From Bordetella genomosp. 9 (GTDB lineage Bacteria > Pseudomonadota > Gammaproteobacteria > Burkholderiales > Burkholderiaceae_B), in contig NZ_NEVJ01000001.1 of NCBI RefSeq assembly GCF_002261425.1, positions 1,054,001-1,118,000 on the forward strand: a DNA stretch of 64,000 bases, read 5' to 3'. Shown in pieces: positions 9,085-17,480 of the stretch (position 1 is the stretch's first letter; the number at the start of each line of letters is the position of its first letter). Both the position numbers and the translations under genes were made by a program. The notes beneath the pieces are model-generated. The model searched no databases and had not been told where the DNA came from. It saw only the letters and a program-made list of their open reading frames with translations.

Positions 9085-10631
9085 GCCGGCCTCCCCGCAA
9101 GGTCCGTTCCGTCCTCGCCCGTCGCCATCAGCAGTCCTATCCGTTCAGGGGTCGCCCTATCTCGCGGCATCAACGCCGACAGGCGGCCGCGGTACATGAC
9201 GCCGATGCGATCGCCGATCGCCAGGCCTTCCTCCAGCTCGGCGGTGACATACAGCACCGCCGATCCCGCCTGGCGCAGCGCCAGCATGCGTTCCAGCACG
9301 AAGCGTGTCGCCGCCGGATCCAGCCCCCATGTCGGCTGCAGCGCCACCATGACCTTGGGTTGCCGGTCGACCTCGCGGGCCACCACGATCTTCTGCTGGT
9401 TGCCGCCGGAAAGCTGGCGCACGGGAATGTCCGGCCGCTCGGCGCGCACGTCGTAGGCGCGCATCAGGCGCCGCGCCGCGTCGGCCAGCGTCGCTTTCGA
9501 GCGCAGCCATGGTCCGCGCGAATAAGGCTCGCGGTCATAGTCCCTCAGCATCAGGTTGTCGGCGATGGACATCGCCGGCACGAGGCTGGTGGCGGCGCGG
9601 TCCGACGGGATATACGACAGGCCCGCCGCGATCCGCTGGCGCACGCCGGTGCGGGTCATATCGGCGCCGTCGATGTGGATGCTGCCCGCCGCGGGCTCGC
9701 GCATGCCGGCGATCGTGTCGGTAAGCTCGCGCTGGCCGTTGCCGTCGACGCCGACGATCGCGACGATCTCGCCGGCGCGGACCTCGCATTGCACGTTCCG
9801 CAGCCCCGGCTCCGACACCTTGCCCGGCAGGTCCAGGTTCATGACCGTCAGCAGCGCACGGCCGGGCGGGCTGCCGGCCTCGCGCGCGGCGGCCGTCCAG
9901 CCGCCGCCGGCGCGGCCCACCATCATGGCGGCCAGGCTGTCCCGCGTGGCGAGCGCGGCGGACGTCCTGCCGACGGTCTTGCCATCGCGCAGCACCACGA
10001 CGTCGTCGCAGATCTCCAGGACTTCGCCCAGCTTGTGCGAAATGAAAATCACCGAACGCTGCTCCGCGCGCAGGCGGCGCATGACGTCCAGCAGCCGGGC
10101 GACTTCCGGCGGGCTCAGGTTGGAGGTCGGTTCGTCCAGCACCAGCAGGTCCACGCCGCGCAGCAGGGCTTTCAGGATCTCCACGCGCTGGCGCGCGCCC
10201 AGCGACAGGGTCTCGACCATGGCGTGGGGGTCGAGGTCCAGGCCGTATTGCGCGCTGGCGGCCGCGATCTCCCGCGCCATGTCGGCCGCGCGCAGCACGC
10301 GGCGGCCGGCGCGCGGCCAACCCAGCATGACGTTCTCCACCACGCTCATGGCGTCGACCAGCATGAAGTGCTGGTGCACCATGCCGATGCCGGCTTCCAG
10401 GGCCGCCGCCGGCCGATGCCCGGACAGCTCGCGGTTCTTGAACACGATGACGCCCGCGTCCGGCTCCGTCATGCCGAACAGGATTTTCATCAGCGTGCTC
10501 TTGCCGGAGCCGTTCTCGCCGAGCAGGCCCACGATGCTGCCGGGCCGGACGTCGAGATCGACGCCGTCGTTGGCGCGCACGGCACCATAGTGCTTCGTGA
10601 TGCCGCGCATCTCCAGCATGAGCTTGCTCAT
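9081..10631 (-). CDS. Double-domain sugar/nucleoside ABC transporter ATPase
   Basis: 516 residues with two nucleotide-binding domains. The first has GENGSGKST (Walker A), LSLGARQRVEI (signature) and LLVLDEPTS (Walker B). The second has a degenerate Walker A (GVDGNGQREL), a good signature (LSGGNQQKIVVAREV) and an altered Walker B (MVALQPTWGLD). Asymmetry of this kind is normal for RbsA/NupO-like ATPases. It energises the two permeases encoded next to it. Confidence 0.95.
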   Translation of the reverse strand: MSKLMLEMRGITKHYGAVRANDGVDLDVRPGSIVGLLGENGSGKSTLMKILFGMTEPDAGVIVFKNRELSGHRPAAALEAGIGMVHQHFMLVDAMSVVENVMLGWPRAGRRVLRAADMAREIAAASAQYGLDLDPHAMVETLSLGARQRVEILKALLRGVDLLVLDEPTSNLSPPEVARLLDVMRRLRAEQRSVIFISHKLGEVLEICDDVVVLRDGKTVGRTSAALATRDSLAAMMVGRAGGGWTAAAREAGSPPGRALLTVMNLDLPGKVSEPGLRNVQCEVRAGEIVAIVGVDGNGQRELTDTIAGMREPAAGSIHIDGADMTRTGVRQRIAAGLSYIPSDRAATSLVPAMSIADNLMLRDYDREPYSRGPWLRSKATLADAARRLMRAYDVRAERPDIPVRQLSGGNQQKIVVAREVDRQPKVMVALQPTWGLDPAATRFVLERMLALRQAGSAVLYVTAELEEGLAIGDRIGVMYRGRLSALMPRDRATPERIGLLMATGEDGTDLAGRPA

Positions 10632-10666
10632 TTCATCCTTTCATCCGCGCCGCGACAGCAGCGCTT

Positions 10667-11695
10667 TCAGCCCTTGCCGCCCATCGCGTCGGCCTTGGTG
10701 GGCACGATCTTCAACTTGCCCGACGCCAGCTCGTCCTGCAACAGCTTGAGCCGCGCCACCACGGCTTCCGGCACGCTCGGATTGAAGGCGCGATCCGGCG
10801 CGTAGCCCAGCTCGGCTCCCGTCGAGCCGGGGGTATCGTAACCGTAGACCTTGTACGCGCCGGACAGTTTGCCGGCCTTGACGTCCGTCGCCGCTGCCGC
10901 GTACATCTCCGGCCATTTCTCGATGATGTTGGTCAGCACCTGCTGCGGCGCGATGGCGGTATGTTCGTACGACCGTCCGGCCACCCAGGCATTCTTTTCC
11001 TTCGCCGCCTGGATCAGGCCGCCCTGCGCGGCGTTCAACTGGCCGACCAGCGCATCAGCGCCGCCGGAGATCAGCGAAAACGCGGCTTCCTTGGCGGCGG
11101 CGGCATCCTCGATGTCCTTGATGTACAGGATGGTGACTTCCACCCCCGGCCGCGCCTGCTTGGCGCAGATGCGGAAGCTGCCGACCTGGTCGATGGTGGT
11201 CGGCAGGCCTTCCAACCCGTATACGCCGCCGATCTTGCCGGTCTTGCTCATCAAGGCCATCAAGGCGCCGAGCTGGCAGCCGAAATGCACGTTGTTGAAG
11301 TCGATGGACATCACATTGGGCGGATAGCCCTTGGAACCGGCGGCGGTGATGAACTGCACGTTGGGAAACTCCGGCGCCACCCGTTGCTCCGCGGACAGGA
11401 AGCGGCCCGAATGCCCGATGATCAGCTTCGCGCCCTGGCGCGCATAGTCGCGCATGGCGTTGACGTGATCCGCCGCGGGCACGTTCTCCGAATACGACAC
11501 GTCGAAGCCCAGTTCCTTGACCTTCATCAGGCCGGCATAGCCCACGGCATTCCAGCTCTGGTCGTTGATGCTGCCGGGCAGCAGCATGGCGGCCTTGGGT
11601 GCCGCATTCTGCGCCAGGACGGCCGCAGGGATGCCCAGGCAGGCGAGGGTGGCGGCAAGGCCGAATAGTCGGCGCGGGGTAGGGAGGGATTTCAT
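10667..11695 (-). CDS. BMP family ABC transporter substrate-binding protein
   Basis: 342 residues. The basic N terminus, hydrophobic core (LAATLACLGIPAAVLA) and AQN cleavage region are a Sec signal peptide without a lipobox Cys. The mature part begins with AAMLLPGSINDQSWNAVGY, the PBP1/BMP fold signature. The family binds purine nucleosides, nucleobases or small cyclic ligands in the periplasm. It lies 35 bases upstream of the ATPase and 92 bases after the amidohydrolase. Confidence 0.93.
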   Translation of the reverse strand: MKSLPTPRRLFGLAATLACLGIPAAVLAQNAAPKAAMLLPGSINDQSWNAVGYAGLMKVKELGFDVSYSENVPAADHVNAMRDYARQGAKLIIGHSGRFLSAEQRVAPEFPNVQFITAAGSKGYPPNVMSIDFNNVHFGCQLGALMALMSKTGKIGGVYGLEGLPTTIDQVGSFRICAKQARPGVEVTILYIKDIEDAAAAKEAAFSLISGGADALVGQLNAAQGGLIQAAKEKNAWVAGRSYEHTAIAPQQVLTNIIEKWPEMYAAAATDVKAGKLSGAYKVYGYDTPGSTGAELGYAPDRAFNPSVPEAVVARLKLLQDELASGKLKIVPTKADAMGGKG

Positions 11696-11787
11696 GGCGG
11701 GGCTTCCTGGCGGACAAGTAAATGGGATGGAATGCGCGATAGCCTGGCGTTTCGGTGGCGCGCGGGCGGGCGTTGCAGTGGCTGGGG

Positions 11788-12942
11788 TCAGGGGGCGCGC
11801 CGCGCGATGACGGCGACCGGCCCGCCTCCGTCGGGGCCCTGATGTTCCGCGCCACCGGAAACGAACAGCTGAGTTTCGCCGAATACGCCGGCCAGTACGC
11901 CGCCGACCAGCGCCCGTGCGTGGCGTGACGCGTGGATGTCGCTGTCGTCCAGCATGGTGTGCCGGCGGCCGCGGATGGCGCCCGTCTGCGACGGCTCCGC
12001 CTTGGCGAGTACCGCGGCGACGCGTTCACGGCCGGAACCGCGCAATTCGCCGCCCATGCGCAGGCCGACCGACGCCAGGGCCGTGTCGACGGCGTCGACG
12101 TCCAGCGCGTCCCGCATGACACCATGGCCCACGATATAGTCGCTGCGCCACGCGGCGCTGTTGCCGAGCACCATGATCTGGTTCTCCATCAGCTCGATGC
12201 CCGCCGAGGTCGACGCGCGGCCCGAGTACAGGCCGGCATCGCGGCACACGCGGGCGTCGTCCAGCGCGTCCGCGGCTATTTCGCCCAGCGCCAGCGCCAC
12301 GCCCAGGGCCGAGGCGCCGCGCGAATAGCCCATCGAAAGATAGGTGTCTTCCGTCGCCACGTCGCGGCCCCGGCCATGGGCCTGCGCGATCCGTGCGCGC
12401 GTCAGCAGGGGGCATTTGACCTGCACGTAGTGCACGTCGCGGACGTCGGCGATGCCCGCGGCGCGCATGGCGGCGTGCACGGCGTCGGCGGTGCGCAGGG
12501 CCTGCGGCATGCGGCCTATTTCCTCGGGCAGGAAGGCGGGCGTGATGGCGACGCCGATGGCGAGCGTCGGAACGCCTTCCGCGGCCGGACCCGTCTCCGG
12601 CTCGGCTGGGGCTGCCGGAGCCGCTGGGGCGTTCCGGACTTCGAACACCAGCCAATGCGGCGACAGGCCGCCTTCGGTCCCGCCCGACATGACGAAGGCC
12701 ACGTCGCGGGCGACCTCATCGAGGTCGCGGCGCGCCAGGCGCGCGATCGCATGTTTCAGGGCCTGGGTCGCCAGGCCGCGGCTGAAGTCGTTCACGCAGC
12801 CGTTGCCTTCGGTCTTGCCCAGGACGGCCACGATCGCGCGCGGGTCGATCTCGCCTCGATCGACCGCCTGGACGAGGGCGGTGACGTCATCGGGCGCGGA
12901 GGCCGGCAGGCGGTGTACGAGAGCGAGTCGCGGTGTGTTCAT
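11788..12942 (-). CDS. Ring-opening amidohydrolase (barbiturase / cyanuric acid hydrolase family)
   Basis: 384 residues from the ATG at 12942 (a GTG three codons upstream is possible). The family marker GKTEGNGCVNDFSRG is at about 42-56. The three-fold related serine motifs are visible: VMSGGTEGGLSPH, GNSAAWRSDY and FVSGGAEHQGPDGGGPVAVI. These enzymes use Ser-Lys dyads to hydrolyse a cyclic imide such as barbiturate or cyanuric acid, and exist as no other known fold. Which ring is opened here cannot be read from the sequence. It sits directly upstream of a nucleobase-type importer and downstream of a LysR gene. Confidence 0.92.
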   Translation of the reverse strand: MNTPRLALVHRLPASAPDDVTALVQAVDRGEIDPRAIVAVLGKTEGNGCVNDFSRGLATQALKHAIARLARRDLDEVARDVAFVMSGGTEGGLSPHWLVFEVRNAPAAPAAPAEPETGPAAEGVPTLAIGVAITPAFLPEEIGRMPQALRTADAVHAAMRAAGIADVRDVHYVQVKCPLLTRARIAQAHGRGRDVATEDTYLSMGYSRGASALGVALALGEIAADALDDARVCRDAGLYSGRASTSAGIELMENQIMVLGNSAAWRSDYIVGHGVMRDALDVDAVDTALASVGLRMGGELRGSGRERVAAVLAKAEPSQTGAIRGRRHTMLDDSDIHASRHARALVGGVLAGVFGETQLFVSGGAEHQGPDGGGPVAVIARRAP

Positions 12943-13071
12943 GGCCGTCACTGTAGGAGCGGCCAGCGCAAAGAACTAGCGCTAATTTTTTTCAGCAGCG
13001 CTGCAAATTGTGCAGCACTCGCGGCTGGCGTGGCCAAGGGGGCGGCAGCGTTGTCCCGCCCGGCGGCGGCT

Positions 13072-13965
13072 TCAGGCGAAGAAGTCCCGTTTCAGCGTTT
13101 CGCCAAACAGCGCGGCCGCGACCGGCAGCAGGCGTCCGCGCAGCGATCCCAGCACCACGGGCCGGGCATAGCGCGCCATTTCCGCCACCGGCACGGCCGC
13201 CAGGCCATCGTCGGCGTTGTCATATTCCTTTTCGGGCCGGATCTGGAAGCACACGCCATTGGTCCGCTTCACGAAGGACGTCAGCGTCTCATAGGAGTTC
13301 GACACCAGTTGCGGCGTCAGCCGGAATCCGGTCCGGTTGAGGTATTCGTCCAGCAGCTTGCGCCCGCCCCAGCTGCGGTCGGCCATGGCGATGGGATAGT
13401 TGGTGCATTCGGCGATCGAGATGCCGCCCTTGCTGGCGGAAGGATGGTCGCGCCGCACGACGGCGCACATCACGTACCGCCGTTCGGCGATCTCGTAGAA
13501 GTCTCTTTCGGCCGACAGGTTGAACGAGATCCCGAGGTCCGCCTGGTTCTCGAGCACGGAGGCCACCACTTCGTCGGCGCCGGCGACATGGACGGAAAAC
13601 GCGATCTTGGGATATTGCTGCTGGAATTTCGCGATGATCTCCGTCAGCCGGTCGTTCGCGGCCACCGCGATGACGGCCAGGTTGACGTTGCCCCGCCGCA
13701 GTCCGCGCAGGTCGTCGATCTGCGAGTGCACGGCTTCCGCGTCGCGCAGCGCGCGTACCGCGTAGGCCAGGTAGACCTCGCCCGCGGAAGTCAGGCGGAT
13801 GCCGCGCGCGTGCCGGTCGAACAGCGGCGCGCCCAGTTCGGCCTCCAGGTCCAGGATGCGGCGGTTCAGCGCCGACGAGGTCAGATGCGTCGCCTCCGCC
13901 GCTTCGCGGATGGATTTGCTCCGCGCGACCGCGACAAAGCTTTCAAGCAATTTCAGTTGCTGCAT
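13072..13965 (-). CDS. LysR family transcriptional regulator
   Basis: 297 residues. Winged helix-turn-helix at about 1-60 (LKLLESFVAVARSKSIREAAEATHLTSSALNRRI, shortened here to its sense) followed by a periplasmic-binding-like effector domain. It lies 129 bases upstream of the ring-opening amidohydrolase on the same strand and 39 bases downstream of pepP. The context suggests that it controls the heterocycle cluster. LysR genes are usually divergent from their targets, so the codirectional arrangement is a little unusual. Confidence 0.93.
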   Translation of the reverse strand: MQQLKLLESFVAVARSKSIREAAEATHLTSSALNRRILDLEAELGAPLFDRHARGIRLTSAGEVYLAYAVRALRDAEAVHSQIDDLRGLRRGNVNLAVIAVAANDRLTEIIAKFQQQYPKIAFSVHVAGADEVVASVLENQADLGISFNLSAERDFYEIAERRYVMCAVVRRDHPSASKGGISIAECTNYPIAMADRSWGGRKLLDEYLNRTGFRLTPQLVSNSYETLTSFVKRTNGVCFQIRPEKEYDNADDGLAAVPVAEMARYARPVVLGSLRGRLLPVAAALFGETLKRDFFA

Positions 13966-14004
13966 GGACGATCCGTCTACACCCGCCGCGCCGGGACCTC
14001 CCGG

Positions 14005-15348
14005 CTATTCCCGCATCAGCGCTTCGATCTCGCGCGCATCCACCGGTACGCCGCGCGTGATCAGCTCGCAGCCTTCGTCGGTGACCAGCGCATCGTCTTC
14101 GGTACGGATGCCGATATTCCAGAATTCCTCGGGCACATCATCCGCCGGCCGCACATAGATGCCCGGCTCTATCGTGAGGATCATGCCCTTGCACAGCTCG
14201 CGCCACGGGCGTTCCGTCCCGGCGGGCGCGTCCGGCATGCGGTAGTCGCCGACGTCGTGCACGTCCAGCCCCAGCCAATGGCCGGTGCGATGCATGTAGA
14301 AGCGGTTGTAGGCCTTGGACTCCAGCACGCCGTCCAGCGAGCCCTGCAGCAGCCCGGCGTCCAGCATGCCCTGCGCCAGCACCCGCACCGCAGCGTCATG
14401 GCCGTCGTTCCAGGTCAGGCCGGGGCGGGTCGCCGCGGCGGCGGCTTCCTGCGCGGCCACCGTCAGGTCGTACAGCAGCCGCTGCGGACCGCTGTAGCGG
14501 CCGTTGATCGGAAAGGTGCGGGTGATGTCCGACGCATAGCCGTCCACCTCGCAACCGGCGTCGACCAGCAGCAGGTGGCCATCCCGCAGCACCGCATCGC
14601 CGGCGGGATAGTGCAGGACGCAGGCGTTCGGCCCCGTCGCCACGATGCTGCCGTAGGCCGGCGACTGCGCCCCGTGCCGGCGAAACTCATACAGCAGTTC
14701 CGCCTCGATCTCATACTCGCGCATGCCCGGGCGCGCGTGCCGCATGGCCCGCGCATGCGCTCCCGCCGAAATCCGCGCGGCGCGCCGCATCAGGGCGATT
14801 TCCGTCGGGTCCTTCACGAGCCGCATCTCGGCCACGATCGGCAGCAGGTCCTGCTGCCGATCGGGCGGCCGCTGCCCCGTCCTGGATTGCCGGCGCGCCG
14901 TTTCCGTGGCGCGCCGCAGGCATTCGTCGACGCGGGTGTCGCGCAGGACGGACGCGAACAGCGTGGGCTGGTCCAGCAGCAGCGCCGGCAGCATGTCGTC
15001 CAGGCGCTCCGCAGGATAGGCCTCATCGAAGCCGAATTCCGCCACGGCGGCGTCCGGACCGACGCTGCGGCCTTCCCACAGTTCGCGGTCCTCGTTCTTG
15101 TCGCGGCAGAACAGCAGCGCGCGATCGGTCTCGCCGGCGATCAGGACCAGCCAGGCCTCCGGCTCCGGAAAGCCGGTCAGGTACAGGAAGTCGCTGTCCT
15201 GCCGATACGGATATTCGGCGTCGCGATTCCGGATCACCGGCCGCGCGGCCGGCAGCAGGGCGATGCCGCCGCCGGCCGCGCGCATGGTGTCCTGCAGCCG
15301 GCGACGCCGGGCGATATGGGGAGCAGGGTCTTCGGGAGGCAGGCTCAT
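14005..15348 (-). CDS. pepP: Xaa-Pro aminopeptidase (aminopeptidase P)
   Basis: 447 residues from the ATG at 15348 (MSLPPEDPAPHIARRRRL). An N-terminal creatinase-like domain is followed by the pita-bread metallopeptidase domain. The metal ligands are visible: two Asp in LVDAGCEVDGYASDITRTF, His in HRTGHWLGLDVHD, Glu in LTIEPGIYV and Glu in GIRTEDDALV. It removes the N-terminal residue before proline. The frame is open 24 codons further upstream, but that part does not resemble the family. Confidence 0.95.
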   Translation of the reverse strand: MSLPPEDPAPHIARRRRLQDTMRAAGGGIALLPAARPVIRNRDAEYPYRQDSDFLYLTGFPEPEAWLVLIAGETDRALLFCRDKNEDRELWEGRSVGPDAAVAEFGFDEAYPAERLDDMLPALLLDQPTLFASVLRDTRVDECLRRATETARRQSRTGQRPPDRQQDLLPIVAEMRLVKDPTEIALMRRAARISAGAHARAMRHARPGMREYEIEAELLYEFRRHGAQSPAYGSIVATGPNACVLHYPAGDAVLRDGHLLLVDAGCEVDGYASDITRTFPINGRYSGPQRLLYDLTVAAQEAAAAATRPGLTWNDGHDAAVRVLAQGMLDAGLLQGSLDGVLESKAYNRFYMHRTGHWLGLDVHDVGDYRMPDAPAGTERPWRELCKGMILTIEPGIYVRPADDVPEEFWNIGIRTEDDALVTDEGCELITRGVPVDAREIEALMRE

Positions 15349-15427
15349 GGCGTATCCGGCTGTTGTCCGATGGGCTACTTTACCGCGCGTCACGCAAGTT
15401 TCACGATACGGCTCAACCATACGCTGC

Positions 15428-15433
15428 TACAAT
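15428..15433 (+). promoter_or_regulatory. Candidate -10 element before the riboswitch
   Basis: TACAAT lies about 20 bases before the first conserved block of the riboswitch, the position expected for a transcription start near 15440. No convincing -35 hexamer is seen 16-18 bases upstream. Confidence 0.4.
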
Positions 15434-15444
15434 CCGGCCCGTTG

Positions 15445-15586
15445 TCATCGGGGAGTAGCCATCCTTCCCCAAGGAGTTTGCGTCAACACACTTGGTGGTC
15501 CCGGACCCCATGGCGCAAACGGCCTTTCGTGACGGCCGCGCCCCGCGCGCGCCGCGCGGAACCGCCAGGCGAGACCTTTGGCCACG
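15445..15586 (+). ncRNA. yybP-ykoY (manganese) riboswitch
   Basis: The two conserved, far-apart blocks of this riboswitch class are both present: GGGGAGTAGCC at about 15450 and GGCGAGACCTTTGG at about 15568-15581. Between them GTTTGCG (about 15476) pairs with CGCAAAC (about 15524) and a GC-rich hairpin follows. In characterised members Mn2+ bridges the two loops and changes expression of an exporter gene. Here it stands 70 bases before a cation/Ca2+ exchanger gene, a known partner class. It fills most of the 306-base gap between pepP and that gene. Confidence 0.88.
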
Positions 15587-15654
15587 ATACGCTAACCCAG
15601 CCGGGCGAGCCGTGTCGTCGCGCCATCGGTATCCGCTCGTCCGGCTGTGTCATC

Positions 15655-16665
15655 ATGATTTCCTCCATCTTGCTGTTTTTCGCCTCGGCAGCGGTGATCT
15701 ATTTCGCCTGCGAATACTTCGTCAATGGCGTCGAATGGGTCGGCCATAGATTGGAACTGGGCGCCACCGCGGTAGGCACCGTGCTGGCGGCCTTCGGCAC
15801 CGCGCTGCCGGAAAGCGCCGTGACCTTCATGGCGGTCGTGTTCGGCACGACGCCGGACCAGAAAGACATCGGCGTCGGCGCGGCCATGGGCGGCCCGCTG
15901 GTGCTGTCCACCGTGGCCTATGCCGTGGTGGGGCTGTCGCTGCTGCGGCTGCAGAAGCGGCGTCCCGTGGGCGCCGACGATCCCCGCATCAAGGCCGACC
16001 AACAGCGCCTGGCCCGCGACCAGGGCTGGTTCATGGCCATCTTCATCTTCAAGGTGGGCCTGGGCCTGATCGCCTTCGCCTGGAAGCCGTGGCTGGGCAT
16101 CCTGTTCCTGGCCGCCTACGCCCTGTACGTCAAGCGCGAGCTGGCGGCCGAGGAGACCTGTTCGGAAGCCGACGTGCTGGAACCGCTCAAGCTGCGGCCG
16201 CGCGACCCCCAGCCCACCATGGGCTGGGCCTGTTTCCAGACCGTCCTGGCCCTGGTCGTGATCGCGATCGCCTCGCGGGTATTCGTGCTGCAGATCGAAT
16301 CCCTGGGCGAGCTGTTCGGCGCATCCCCCCATATCGCGGCGCTGCTGCTGGCCCCCGTCGCCACCGAGCTGCCGGAGATCATGAACGCCATCATCTGGGT
16401 CCGTCAGGGCAAGGAGCGCCTGGCCCTGGCGAATATCTCCGGCGCGATGATGATCCAGGCGACCATACCCAGCGCCCTGGGCATCTTCCTGACGCCCTGG
16501 CTGCTGGACGACACCCTGCTGGCCGCCGGCCTGTTCACCATGCTGTCCATCGGCGTGCTGTGGCTGCGGTTCCGCCAGGACGCCATGAACCTGCGCACGC
16601 TGTCCGCCGTCGGCGGCCTGTATGCGTTGTTCGCCGGTTACATCGGCTGGCATTTCTACGCTTGA
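15655..16665 (+). CDS. Sodium/calcium exchanger (CaCA) family protein
   Basis: 336 residues, about ten hydrophobic helices in two inverted halves. The two alpha-repeat motifs are visible: GTVLAAFGTALPESAVTF near residue 40 and LAPVATELPEIMNAI near residue 235, with the acidic residues that bind the cation. The start ATG at 15655 begins MISSILLFFASAAV. Given the riboswitch upstream, Mn2+ efflux or exchange is a better guess than Ca2+ alone, but this is inference. Confidence 0.88.
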   Translation: MISSILLFFASAAVIYFACEYFVNGVEWVGHRLELGATAVGTVLAAFGTALPESAVTFMAVVFGTTPDQKDIGVGAAMGGPLVLSTVAYAVVGLSLLRLQKRRPVGADDPRIKADQQRLARDQGWFMAIFIFKVGLGLIAFAWKPWLGILFLAAYALYVKRELAAEETCSEADVLEPLKLRPRDPQPTMGWACFQTVLALVVIAIASRVFVLQIESLGELFGASPHIAALLLAPVATELPEIMNAIIWVRQGKERLALANISGAMMIQATIPSALGIFLTPWLLDDTLLAAGLFTMLSIGVLWLRFRQDAMNLRTLSAVGGLYALFAGYIGWHFYA

Positions 16666-16680
16666 AGAGACGCCAAGCCA

Positions 16681-16710
16681 TTGAGCTCATGGGGTAAACC
16701 CGTTTACAAT
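16681..16710 (+). promoter_or_regulatory. Promoter of the 17100 gene leader
   Basis: TTGAGC (16681-16686) and TACAAT (16705-16710) are separated by 18 bases. Transcription would start near 16717, just before the ribosome binding site of a short leader ORF. Confidence 0.6.
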
Positions 16711-16739
16711 AAGGACTTCGAATCCCCAGGAGTTGCTAC

Positions 16740-16796
16740 GTGAATACAGATTCCGGCGACAGTAGTAGTCGACCTAGTGTCGGCGTCGCTGCCTGA
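16740..16796 (+). CDS. Putative 18-residue leader peptide
   Basis: A GTG start at 16740 is preceded by AGGAG (16728-16732) at a seven-base spacing. The frame gives VNTDSGDSSSRPSVGVAA and stops at 16796. The peptide is rich in Ser and Asp. The stop codon touches the first arm of a hairpin that can exclude a second one, an arrangement seen in translation-coupled attenuators. No homology is claimed. Confidence 0.5.
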   Translation: MNTDSGDSSSRPSVGVAA

Positions 16797-16845
16797 TAGG
16801 GTTCACGCAGATCAGCTCTGCCGCACCCTATTTCGCAGGGTGCGG
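16797..16845 (+). promoter_or_regulatory. Mutually exclusive hairpins in the leader RNA
   Basis: TAGGGT (16797-16802) can pair with ACCCTA (16825-16830). The same ACCCT is also part of a perfect nine-base stem, CCGCACCCT (16821-16829) with AGGGTGCGG (16837-16845), seven-base loop. Only one of the two can form at a time, and a ribosome at the leader stop codon would cover the first arm. No T-run follows, so this is not an intrinsic terminator. Confidence 0.55.
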
Positions 16846-17099
16846 TCTCCAAACCGCTCACTCCCCGTTCCGCTTCCTCTCTGTCTGCCTGTGCCCCATG
16901 GTGCATGGCAAGCCGGGATCCACGCGCCGCGTCATGCGCCGCGCATGTCTGGAATAGCGGCGCGGCCTGCCTTTGCGCAGCGAAGTCGTTTGAATCGTCC
17001 GTCGTCGTCCGTGGCCCATGCCTTGCCCAGCGCATGCATGGCCGTGGATGCCGTCGTGACGCGTGTTCACGCGGGACCCGCTTCAGCAAGGAGGCCACC
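16846..17099 (+). promoter_or_regulatory. Pyrimidine-rich untranslated leader, possible Rho loading region
   Basis: From 16846 to about 16898 the top strand is strikingly C/T-rich and poor in G, which is the look of a Rho utilisation tract. From 16900 to 17090 I see no gene and no further clear motif. A strong ribosome binding site (AAGGAGG, 17089-17095) closes the region. Confidence 0.4.
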
Positions 17100-17435
17100 A
17101 TGCGTGTTTTCGATATGTTCCTGCGCCGAGCCGGTGTCGACCGTGCCGCCATGCCCGACCGCCGCGGTGCCAGTTCGCGCCTGACGGTGGTCTGTCCGCG
17201 CGATGCATTGGGCGCGGTGCGCAAGCACATCGTTTCCGACTTCAAGGCCGCGGGGTTGACGGTATCGCAGATGCAGGTCGACCAGGGTAGCGACCAACAG
17301 CTGGCCTCCGCCTGCATCACCGTTAAATGCCCTGCTGATATGAGAACGATACTTATGTCGCAAGCGCGCCAATTGCAGGCTCATCCCAGCATCAGGCACG
17401 TACACTTCGGTGACCTGCGCCGCGCCGTGTCCTGA
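17100..17435 (+). CDS. Small protein resembling the MgtC C-terminal (ACT-like) domain
   Basis: 111 residues from the ATG at 17100, placed five bases after AAGGAGG. It has no membrane segment. The pattern SRLTVVCPRDALGAVRKHI, then AAGLTVSQMQ, then a short strand ACITVKCPA and a final HPSIRHVHFGD resembles the cytosolic ACT-like C-terminal domain of MgtC proteins without the membrane part. The match is by eye and tentative. The long leader fits a magnesium-type control. The porin gene follows 45 bases later. Confidence 0.5.
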   Translation: MRVFDMFLRRAGVDRAAMPDRRGASSRLTVVCPRDALGAVRKHIVSDFKAAGLTVSQMQVDQGSDQQLASACITVKCPADMRTILMSQARQLQAHPSIRHVHFGDLRRAVS

Positions 17436-17480
17436 ACCTCGGCCGCGCACGTGGTTCAGGGGTTTCCGAGGCTGCGTTCA

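Noticed and set aside
7088..9100. Fused double permease
   Set aside because: The two permeases are in different frames with separate starts and stops; the long frame is a run through the antisense-like part of the first gene.
15349..15420. N-terminal extension of pepP
   Set aside because: The 24 extra codons have no resemblance to the family and overlap the upstream region of the riboswitch gene.
11932..16665. Very long rightward open frame
   Set aside because: It runs antisense to clear amidohydrolase, LysR and pepP genes; only its last 336 codons (from 15655) are real.
16821..16845. Intrinsic terminator in the leader
   Set aside because: A perfect stem but no T-run follows.
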